8,173 nt of DNA from DATJQA01 sp038057515 (GTDB lineage Bacteria > Patescibacteriota > Minisyncoccia > UBA6257 > 2-01-FULL-56-20): the NCBI GenBank assembly GCA_038057515.1, contig JBBUDB010000052.1, positions 1-8,173 of the forward strand, in the 5' to 3' direction. Made by a program: the position numbers and the translations under genes. The notes below the pieces were generated by a model that made no database searches, was not told the DNA's origin, and saw only the letters and a program-made list of their open reading frames with translations. Below are positions 1 to 4,743 of the stretch, piece by piece. Position 1 is the first letter of the stretch, and each line of letters starts with the position of its first letter.

Positions 1-104
1 TCGTGGAGCTGGCCCGGGCCGCGAACGCCGACGCCGTAAAGATCGGCGCCCCCGCCCGCGAACGGATGGTGAAGTTTAACGAATTAGTGAGGTTATATGG
101 TTAA
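1..104 (+). CDS. eno: Enolase, C-terminal end (partial, start outside window)
   Basis: Reading from base 3, the last 33 codons end at TAA 102-104 and include KIGAPARERMVKFNEL. This matches the conserved enolase C-terminus (K-T/I-G-x-x-x-R-x-x-R-x-x-K-Y/F-N-x-L), where the lysine before the glycine and the arginine cluster lie near the active site. Enolase interconverts 2-phosphoglycerate and phosphoenolpyruvate in the cytoplasm. The stretch has one residue fewer than the E. coli form between the glycine and the asparagine. Codons up to about base 67 are GC-rich, while the last ten or so are AT-rich like the following cargo gene, so a recombination junction may lie inside the gene. A second, diverged copy of the final 17 codons is at 2284-2334. 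The family call is from memory of the motif in a short fragment. Confidence 0.75.
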   Translation, partial: VELARAANADAVKIGAPARERMVKFNELVRLYG

Positions 105-147
105 TTATTTCATATCTGATAATAATGTAATTTTGAAATATTAAACC

Positions 148-2028
148 ATGGTGAATGGTGATGGTACCGAAATTAAGCATGTACCTGATGCTGCAGAAGA
201 AATCTGTAAGCTTGCTGAGACAGCATCCAATATTGAAGAATTTTTAAATGTCCAATGTAAAATATCAGACTTGTTCACTTCAACTACCCCCGCCAGGATT
301 CAAGAACTCGTTAATAAAAATAATTATCATATTGATGTTTTTCAGAGTACATTTAACAATAAAAATTTTCTTTTAGCTTTTCAGCGGGTGGTCGAACAGT
401 ATAGGGCTTTTAAAATTAACTATAATGACCAAGCAGGAGGATTGCATTTTTGGGATGATTTTAAGAAAGTAGAGGTTAGAAATAAAAAATTATTATATAT
501 AGCCCTGGGAACGTCAACGGCTTTTTTGGTAAATATTTTCCCTCATTTGCCTTCGGCAAATATTGGACATACGGCGCGTGTACTGAAATCAGCGCTACGA
601 TCAATCAAAGTAAATTTCAACGACCAATATTCTTCTGCAGAGATATACGATATTTTTAGCAGGGTATTCGACAAGGATTTTTATACACAAGCCCGTCTTA
701 ATGTTGCCGATTTTTCTCATTATTCAAGGCAACAACAAATTTCTTCGATATTAATATCTTTTACAATTGAAAAGGTTTTTCGTAGCACTCGCTTATGCTC
801 GATATTTAAGTCAATAGAGAAAAGCATATCAAGTAGAAAGAGCGCTACCCTAGCGGTTAATATAATAGCCAAGTTTATTTTTAGTCAGCTAGAAACCGAA
901 AAGTGGAAGTTAGACAAGTTAAAAACATTAGAAGTGGAGGGTGGTCGTCTAGAGGTATTTTTTACAAACTGTGAAAGCGAAAATGAGAGGCATTCATTCA
1001 AGCTGATACAGCTGACACTCGCTGAATTCATTAATATTTGCTCCAAAGAAAAAAATATATATAGAGAAGCGAACAAAATTGGACAGGAGCAAGTAGCCGC
1101 TAACTTGCGGCAATTGCGTAGTAGCGCCTTGGTCAAGACAATTGCTACCGCTAATGAAATTCGTAAATTACTTCATGATTATGGAAAAAATAGTTTTAAG
1201 GCATTTTCTAACAAAATTATAGAAAATGACATAGGGTGGTCTAACAAAATATTTATAAACTGCTATAGGTTCGTTGGCGTTTTAAGCGCAGTATCTGATG
1301 CCGTTGATGAAAAATGGAAATTTAACGTTGCTTCTAAGGAAATATTTGACTGGGTTCATGGCATTCATGGAATTCTAAATAAGTACGATATCGATGACGA
1401 TTGGGATAGAATAACAAAATATATTAATCAAGAAACAAACAAAATAGAGTGGAAGTCTACGTTTTTCACTCCTATTGGAATAAAAACGAACGCAGAGGAG
1501 TATAACGCAGTAAGCAAAAAATTAATTTACGGAATAATAAAGACTATCTTAGCAATGCTTAATACCGAGGGCGGGGTTATTATTATAGGCCTAGTTGAAA
1601 ATCCAGACCAGATAGTGGAAGAGGGCATATCGACGAATATTCTAAGAAAAAAGAATAAGAGCTTTTTCGATGTCTCATATGAGCTTCGAAAAAATGGCCT
1701 GGATTTAGATGGGCTTAAAAGAAGGGTTCAGGATTTAATAAAAAAAGAAACAATGCTTAGTGTAGATAAATTTAATAACCTATGGACAATTGAATCTCTT
1801 AAAATAAAGTCGGACGATGGTGGGGGGGAGTCAGTTATCTTTAAGATTGAAGTTTCTAAATCCAGCCACCCGATTTTTAGTGTTAAAGTAGATAATGAAG
1901 AAGATTCACTGCTACGTACGGAAAACATATGGATTTCGTTGCTAAAAAGGGCCGATGGGAGGACTATCAGAGTTGATCCAAGGGGCGATTTGACACCCCC
2001 GGGCAATGTGCTACCATCTGCCGTGTAG
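148..2028 (+). CDS. Large uncharacterised protein with C-terminal AlbA_2 (Schlafen-type) domain
   Basis: A 626-residue protein. Residues about 1-430 are mostly predicted helical and I do not recognise them. Residues about 433-610 look like an AlbA_2 / Schlafen-AAA_4 type putative nucleic-acid-binding domain: an E-W-K-S entry motif (E434, K436), a helix and strand reading TILAMLNTEGGVIIIGL (466-482), then a later strand FKIEVSKSSHPIF followed by LLRTENIW. The family usually pairs such a domain with helicase, HTH or nuclease modules, and it is common in defence genes. The long all-alpha N-terminal partner is unusual. An in-frame TAA at 142-144 limits the start to ATG 148 or just after it (GTG 151); I see no Shine-Dalgarno. 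The gene is strongly AT-rich against GC-rich neighbours and sits 43 bp after eno, so it is probably acquired cargo. A role in phage defence is inference only. Confidence 0.75.
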   Translation: MVNGDGTEIKHVPDAAEEICKLAETASNIEEFLNVQCKISDLFTSTTPARIQELVNKNNYHIDVFQSTFNNKNFLLAFQRVVEQYRAFKINYNDQAGGLHFWDDFKKVEVRNKKLLYIALGTSTAFLVNIFPHLPSANIGHTARVLKSALRSIKVNFNDQYSSAEIYDIFSRVFDKDFYTQARLNVADFSHYSRQQQISSILISFTIEKVFRSTRLCSIFKSIEKSISSRKSATLAVNIIAKFIFSQLETEKWKLDKLKTLEVEGGRLEVFFTNCESENERHSFKLIQLTLAEFINICSKEKNIYREANKIGQEQVAANLRQLRSSALVKTIATANEIRKLLHDYGKNSFKAFSNKIIENDIGWSNKIFINCYRFVGVLSAVSDAVDEKWKFNVASKEIFDWVHGIHGILNKYDIDDDWDRITKYINQETNKIEWKSTFFTPIGIKTNAEEYNAVSKKLIYGIIKTILAMLNTEGGVIIIGLVENPDQIVEEGISTNILRKKNKSFFDVSYELRKNGLDLDGLKRRVQDLIKKETMLSVDKFNNLWTIESLKIKSDDGGGESVIFKIEVSKSSHPIFSVKVDNEEDSLLRTENIWISLLKRADGRTIRVDPRGDLTPPGNVLPSAV

Positions 2029-2066
2029 TGGAGTTGCTACTTGCTAGTGGTTCCCCTACATAACCA

Positions 2067-2109
2067 AAATAAAAGAAGATGACCCCCGAAAGGGGGTTTT
2101 CTTTTATTT
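2067..2109 (+). terminator. Rho-independent terminator, probably bidirectional
   Basis: A CCCCC-GAAA-GGGGG hairpin (2083-2096) is followed by TTTT CTTTTATTT. An outer perfect 9-bp pairing AAATAAAAG (2067-2075) with CTTTTATTT (2101-2109) lengthens the stem and gives an A tract on one side and a T tract on the other, so it could stop transcription from both directions. It lies about 40 nt after the stop of the AlbA_2 gene and closes that cargo segment. Confidence 0.85.
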
Positions 2110-2114
2110 GAAAG

Positions 2115-2124
2115 NNNNNNNNNN
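2115..2124. other. Assembly gap of ten Ns
   Basis: Ten undetermined bases, a typical scaffold placeholder, so the true distance is unknown. It falls right after the first cargo segment and before the duplicated gene fragments. The linear order of the mosaic must therefore be treated with caution across this point. Confidence 0.98.
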
Positions 2125-2200
2125 AGCATGAAGCACGGTATATTGGTTTCGCTATTTTCCCCACCGTGTTAGGGTATACGTTGACACGCACTAGAGCATC

Positions 2201-2263
2201 ATGAACCATTCTATCATCAAAAACGCCCTTATTAACGCCCTCGCGACGGCGCCTTACATTTAG
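2201..2263 (+). pseudogene. Truncated 5' end of the small three-helix membrane protein gene
   Basis: ATG 2201 opens a 20-codon frame, MNHSIIKNALINALATAPYI, ending at TAG 2261-2263. It resembles the start of the gene at 3026 (MPPTIKNALINALGTALYG). At DNA level 2215-2257 matches 3037-3079 at 39 of 43 positions, including 24 identical bases in a row. Similarity fades after about 2258, and the sequence passes into an enolase 3'-end fragment at about 2284. It is a remnant of a different allele of the same gene, not a working copy. No promoter or Shine-Dalgarno is evident; a TTGACA at 2181-2186 is too close to the ATG to serve it. Confidence 0.8.
2215..2257 (+). repeat. Direct repeat, copy A (5' end of membrane-protein gene)
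   Basis: Pairs with 3037-3079 at 39 of 43 identical positions; the first 24 are identical. It is the coding start of the small membrane protein, so it marks a duplicated gene end and is not itself an attachment site. Confidence 0.9.
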
Positions 2264-2283
2264 CCTATATTTCCTGAATTATG

Positions 2284-2334
2284 GCACGGGAACGTATCAT
2301 GAAATTTAATGAATTAATTTGTTCATATGCATAA
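2284..2334 (+). pseudogene. Second, diverged 3' end of enolase (remnant)
   Basis: In frame, this reads ARERIMKFNELICSYA then TAA (2332-2334), against ARERMVKFNELVRLYG and TAA for the eno end at 54-104. That is 10 of 16 residues and, by my count, 37 of 51 bases identical, with the stop codon in register and many changes at third codon positions. An in-frame TGA at 2275-2277 and loss of similarity upstream show that only the last 17 codons are present. The AT-rich codon choice differs from the host-like eno end, so it probably came in with foreign DNA from a related lineage. Confidence 0.7.
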
Positions 2335-2382
2335 ATCGACTATTTTATCTTGGATTTGTACCTAAATACCGTATAATTTCGT

Positions 2383-2393
2383 TGTGGTATAAT
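2383..2393 (+). promoter_or_regulatory. Candidate extended -10 promoter for hicB-hicA
   Basis: The string TTGTGGTATAAT (from 2382) contains a consensus -10 with an upstream TG, and it is nearly identical to TTGTGGTACAAT in front of the glutamate dehydrogenase gene at 6171-6182. Transcription would begin near 2400, giving a leader of about 54 nt. A second TATAAT at 2372-2377 is a rival. Confidence 0.5.
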
Positions 2394-2418
2394 GGCTAGA
2401 GTAGTTTCAGCACTAACA

Positions 2419-2447
2419 TTGACAGAAATATTATTTGGTGTTAAAAA
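2419..2447 (+). promoter_or_regulatory. Alternative promoter that would give a leaderless hicB transcript
   Basis: A perfect TTGACA (2419-2424) is followed after 17 bp by TAAAAA (2442-2447), a weak -10. The start site would fall at or next to the hicB ATG (2454). hicB has no Shine-Dalgarno, so a leaderless mRNA would fit, but the -10 is poor. Confidence 0.35.
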
Positions 2448-2453
2448 TATGCT

Positions 2454-2783
2454 ATGAAATTAGCTAAGGTGGTAAAAGATCGAGCCATAAGGGTCTTGCT
2501 GGGTAAGTCTGCTGTTCCTAGCGGTCTCTATGAACTTGGTAAATATTTTCGATTGTATGGCCCAATTAAATTTGAGCATCACCGAGAGGGAAGTACCATC
2601 GTTTCTGTTAGTACTAACTTTAAATACGGTAGTATAGTCGCCTGCGGAGATACCAGGGAAAAGCTTGATGAAAATGTTAAAGATGCCATATTAACCTCTT
2701 TCGAGATTCCATCTTCCTACAGAAAGGAGGCCGCGATAGTTAATGAGGGGGAACTGCAGGAGGAGTATGCCCTCGCTAAGTGA
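2454..2783 (+). CDS. hicB: HicB-like antitoxin
   Basis: A 109-residue protein. Residues about 38-95 fit the short HicB fold (partial RNase H-like): strands VSVSTNFKYGSIVACGDT followed by the helix REKLDENVKDAILTSF and then EIPSSYRKEA. HicB proteins bind and block the HicA mRNA-cleaving toxin and often repress their own operon. There is no obvious C-terminal HTH or ribbon-helix-helix DNA-binding domain; the protein ends EEYALAK. The 3' end overlaps the hicA start by 17 bp, a coupled order with antitoxin first. It has AT-rich, cargo-like base use and lies in the second inserted segment. The start is the first ATG after the promoter candidates, and no Shine-Dalgarno is seen. Because hicA is broken, this may be an orphan antitoxin. 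Confidence 0.7.
   Translation: MKLAKVVKDRAIRVLLGKSAVPSGLYELGKYFRLYGPIKFEHHREGSTIVSVSTNFKYGSIVACGDTREKLDENVKDAILTSFEIPSSYRKEAAIVNEGELQEEYALAK
2758..2763 (+). promoter_or_regulatory. Shine-Dalgarno for hicA inside hicB
   Basis: AGGAGG ends three bases before ATG 2767 (an overlapping GGAG lies even closer), within the last codons of hicB. It fixes the hicA start and is one of only two strong Shine-Dalgarno sequences in the window. Confidence 0.7.
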
Positions 2784-3017
2784 ATTACCGGGAGGGGTTA
2801 AACAGGCTCGTTTTTGTAAGGCCCTAGGGAGAGTCGGTTTTGTTGTTAATAAAGTTGGAAGAAACGGAAGCCATATTAAAATTATATTATATGGCCTAGT
2901 AATCAAAAATCGGTGACAATTCCTTATAGCTTACCAAAGCAAACGCTAAAATATATTTTGTCAGAGCTAGAAAAAATAAGTGGGGTAACCTGGAATCAGA
3001 TTAAGCAAGAGCTATAA
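2767..3017 (+). pseudogene. hicA: HicA-like mRNA-interferase toxin, frameshifted
   Basis: Frame from ATG 2767 reads MPSLSELPGGVKQARFCKAL, then GFVVNKVGRNGSHIKII, a HicA double-stranded-RNA-binding-like fold with the catalytic histidine in G-S-H (residue 36). It then runs into unrelated codons and a TGA at 2914-2916 (49 aa). The rest of HicA continues in another frame as WPSNQKSVTIPYSLPKQ, then LKYILSELEKISGVTWNQIK, ending at TAA 3015-3017. The break sits exactly at a tandem ATTAT-ATTAT (2881-2890); removing one unit restores a full-length reading of 81 residues or so with K-I-I-W-P-S across the joint. HicA cleaves mRNA when free of HicB. As written the toxin is truncated after its histidine and probably inactive. 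Confidence 0.8.
2881..2890 (+). repeat. 5-bp tandem duplication causing the hicA frameshift
   Basis: Two adjacent ATTAT units. One unit must be deleted to join the two halves of HicA in frame, so the second copy is the inactivating change. A two-unit repeat can be gained or lost by slippage or recombination. Confidence 0.75.
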
Positions 3018-3025
3018 CATAGACA

Positions 3026-3342
3026 ATGCCCCCAACCATCAAAAACGCCCTTATTAACGCGCTCGGGACGGCCCTTTACGGCGTCCTTATAGCGTCATTT
3101 TTTTCTACGCGCCGAAGTTCCTTAACAATACGGGCAAGGCGGACACCATGCTTGCCCCCGCCGCCATGCTCCTCCTCTTCGTTTTTTCCGCCGGCGTTAC
3201 GAGCTCGCTCGTCTTCGGTCGCCCCGTCCTTTGGTATGTTGAGGGCAAAAAGCAAGAAGCGCTTTCACTTCTTTTCTACACCCTGGGCTTCCTCTTCGTC
3301 ATCACCGTCATCCTCTTTCTCGTTATTTATCTAGCAAAGTAG
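3026..3342 (+). pseudogene. Small three-helix membrane protein, interrupted by a one-base frameshift
   Basis: From ATG 3026 the frame reads MPPTIKNALINALGTALYGV, then LIASFF, and then loses sense at a run of seven Ts (3098-3104). With one more T, or a -1 slip, it continues FYAPKFLNNTGKADT into MLAPAAMLLLFVFSAG (ATG 3150) and ends LVIYLAK at TAG 3340-3342, about 106 residues. The joined product has three hydrophobic segments: about residues 12-32, 46-66 and 80-104. I recall similar small membrane proteins of unknown function in Parcubacteria. The start lies 8 bp after the hicA stop with no Shine-Dalgarno. Whether the short T run is a real mutation, a sequencing error or programmed slippage cannot be told here. 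A truncated second copy is at 2201. Confidence 0.75.
3037..3079 (+). repeat. Direct repeat, copy B (5' end of membrane-protein gene)
   Basis: Partner of 2215-2257, 39 of 43 positions identical. It bounds the hicBA cargo on the right. Confidence 0.9.
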
Positions 3343-3397
3343 GGGATAGGAACCGAGGATAGCGCCTTGGCGCGTCTCGTTCGCAGCGTTTTGACGT

Positions 3398-3435
3398 TTG
3401 CTATCCGATTGGACGGCCGTTCAATCGGATAGCAA
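3398..3435. repeat. 38-nt near-perfect palindrome
   Basis: Arms TTGCTATCCGATTG and CAATCGGATAGCAA flank a self-complementary ACGGCCGT, with a single G/T pair off perfect symmetry. As RNA it would make a hairpin of about 17 bp with a GGCC loop. There is no T tract on either side, so it is not a standard terminator. The ten bases CAATCGGATA recur at 4685-4694, just after the dihydrouridine synthase gene. Function unknown: a mobile palindromic repeat, a protein site or an mRNA 3'-end stabiliser are all possible. Confidence 0.85.
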
Positions 3436-3479
3436 GTTGCGGTTTACGGCGTGGCATGAGGGCGCGGCTCGCAAAGGTA

Positions 3480-3485
3480 TATAAT
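3480..3485 (+). promoter_or_regulatory. -10 box of the leader ORF / dus transcript
   Basis: Perfect TATAAT within GGTATATAATTG, with no good -35 at the usual distance. Transcription would start near 3492, right at the Shine-Dalgarno of the leader ORF, giving a 5' leader of only about 14 nt. Confidence 0.55.
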
Positions 3486-3505
3486 TGAGATAGGAGGTTA
3501 GCAGT

Positions 3506-3559
3506 ATGACCCCCATGTTGTTGGCTGTTTCCCTCCGTTCTTGTAAGGTTAATCCGTGA
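3506..3559 (+). CDS. Seventeen-codon leader ORF coupled to dus
   Basis: MTPMLLAVSLRSCKVNP. It is preceded by a textbook AGGAGG (3492-3497) eight bases before its ATG. Its TGA (3557-3559) overlaps the GTG start of the synthase gene (3556-3558) as GTGA, the classic layout for translational coupling. The synthase itself has only a weak AAGG (3545-3548) before a non-ATG start. The peptide has no run of a single amino acid that would suggest attenuation. It may simply load ribosomes for the downstream gene; I do not recognise the peptide. It could be a chance ORF, but the strong Shine-Dalgarno at ideal spacing argues against that. Confidence 0.5.
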   Translation: MTPMLLAVSLRSCKVNP

Positions 3560-4677
3560 ACCGCGGATTTTGGGATAAACTCGAAAAACCTATCTTTGCG
3601 CTTGCGCCGATGGCGAATGTCACCGACGCGGCTTTTCGGCGCATTATCGCGAAGTACGGGAAGCCGGACGTAATGTGGACGGAGTTCGTTTCGGCTGATG
3701 GGCTTTGTTCGGCCGGACGCGAGAAACTTCTCATCGACCTCGAATATTCCGAAGCCGAGCGGCCCATCGTGGCACAGCTTTTTGGCGCCCACCCGGAAAG
3801 AATTGAAGAAGCCGCCGCGCTCGTGGCGCGCCTCGGCTTCGACGGGCTTGATATCAATATGGGTTGTCCCGACCGGGCGGTCGAGAAGCAGGGCGCGGGC
3901 GCGGCACTTATGAAGAACCCGAAGCTCGCGCAGGAAGTCATCCGCGCCGCAAAGCGCGGCGCGCCGCAACTGCCGATCTCCGTCAAAACCCGCATCGGTT
4001 ATAAAAAGAACGAGCTCGCCGAATGGCTCCCGGCGCTCATCGAAACCGAACTTGCGGCCATCATCATCCACGCGCGGACGAGGGCCGAAATGTCGAAGGT
4101 CCCGGCGCGGTGGGAAACGGTGCGCGAGGCGATGGAGATCGCCGAAAAAATGTCCAAAGAACTTCGGCCGCTCATTCTCGGGAACGGTGACGTGGAGACA
4201 CTTCTGCAAGCCGAAGAGCGCGTTAAAGAAACCGGCGCGGATGGCGCGATGATCGGGCGGGGGATATTCGGGAATCCGTGGTTTTTTAGTCGGGATAGTA
4301 ATGATAGTCGGGGTAGTCGAGGGAGTATGACGCCAACGACGGAAGAAAAACTCGCCGTGATGCTCGAGCACACGCGCGCTTTCGAGGAGTTCTACGGCCC
4401 TTCGACCCGACTCAGGGCAAGCCCGGAGGCGTATACGCGGAGATTTTGTGGCGTGTCAAAGAAGCCCTACTTCGCCCTTCGGGCTTCGAAGGGCAACGAC
4501 ACGCCGGTCAAAAAGACCGGCGGTCGTTGGATTAAGGGCTTTAGCGTAATGAAAAAGCACTATAAGGCCTATGCAAATGGCTTTTCGGGCGCCTCGGCTC
4601 TGCGCGCCAAGCTAATGCTGGCCAAAGACCCCGACGAGGTGGAAAAAATCGTCCGGGCGGAGTATCCTAATGGGTGA
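3556..4677 (+). CDS. dus: tRNA-dihydrouridine synthase
   Basis: A 373-residue flavoenzyme of the Dus family (TIM barrel), which reduces uridines in the D-loop of tRNA using FMN and NADPH. Family motifs in order: APMANVTDAAFRRI (17-30), WTEFVSADGL (41-50), QLFGAHPE (74-81), DGLDINMGCPDRAVEKQGAG (96-115) with the catalytic cysteine C104, SVKTRIGY (142-149), HARTR (172-176), LILGNGDV (206-213) for phosphate binding, and IGRGIFGNPW (233-242). GTG 3556 is the first usable start, because stops lie upstream in frame, and it places the barrel entry at the normal distance. Two family-foreign inserts are present: a Ser/Arg/Gly/Asp stretch after the barrel (about 245-258, from imperfect TAGTCGGG-like repeats) and about 40 residues (282-324) containing two palindromic DNA repeats before the C-terminal helical end (KGFSVMKKHYKAY). 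The core is intact. Subfamily is uncertain. Confidence 0.93.
   Translation: MNRGFWDKLEKPIFALAPMANVTDAAFRRIIAKYGKPDVMWTEFVSADGLCSAGREKLLIDLEYSEAERPIVAQLFGAHPERIEEAAALVARLGFDGLDINMGCPDRAVEKQGAGAALMKNPKLAQEVIRAAKRGAPQLPISVKTRIGYKKNELAEWLPALIETELAAIIIHARTRAEMSKVPARWETVREAMEIAEKMSKELRPLILGNGDVETLLQAEERVKETGADGAMIGRGIFGNPWFFSRDSNDSRGSRGSMTPTTEEKLAVMLEHTRAFEEFYGPSTRLRASPEAYTRRFCGVSKKPYFALRASKGNDTPVKKTGGRWIKGFSVMKKHYKAYANGFSGASALRAKLMLAKDPDEVEKIVRAEYPNG
4397..4418. repeat. Palindromic repeat inside dus, copy 1
   Basis: Imperfect inverted repeat beginning GCCCTTCGA and ending CTCAGGGC. It resembles the widespread CCCTTCGAC...CTCAGGG class of short bacterial palindromes and encodes part of PSTRLRASPEA in the synthase. 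Confidence 0.55.
4474..4494. repeat. Palindromic repeat inside dus, copy 2
   Basis: Perfect 8-bp stem GCCCTTCG / CGAAGGGC with loop GGCTT. It is in frame and encodes part of FALRASKGND. It lies 56 bp after copy 1 and shares the GCCCTTCG arm with it. Confidence 0.65.
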
Positions 4678-4678
4678 T

Positions 4679-4695
4679 TTATCCCAATCGGATAA
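4679..4695. repeat. Short hairpin after dus sharing a 10-mer with the 3398 palindrome
   Basis: TTATCC-CAATC-GGATAA, starting one base after the synthase stop codon. It contains CAATCGGATA, also present at 3422-3431. No T tract follows, so it is at best a weak terminator. Confidence 0.4.
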
Positions 4696-4743
4696 GCAAA
4701 CAGGCCGAACAAAAATTACCAATAACTTACAAATAACAAATTC

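Noticed and set aside
1991..2066. tRNA-like end (GGTTCC...ACCA) after the AlbA_2 gene
   Set aside because: No matching acceptor stem, D arm or anticodon arm could be found at the right distances.
3398..3435. Terminator for the membrane-protein gene
   Set aside because: Strong stem but no T tract on either strand, so it is reported only as a palindromic repeat.
3421..4371. Long minus-strand frame (316 codons) opposite dus
   Set aside because: It is antisense to clear Dus motifs, its translation is Arg/His/Pro-rich with no recognisable domain, and GC-rich DNA gives such shadows.
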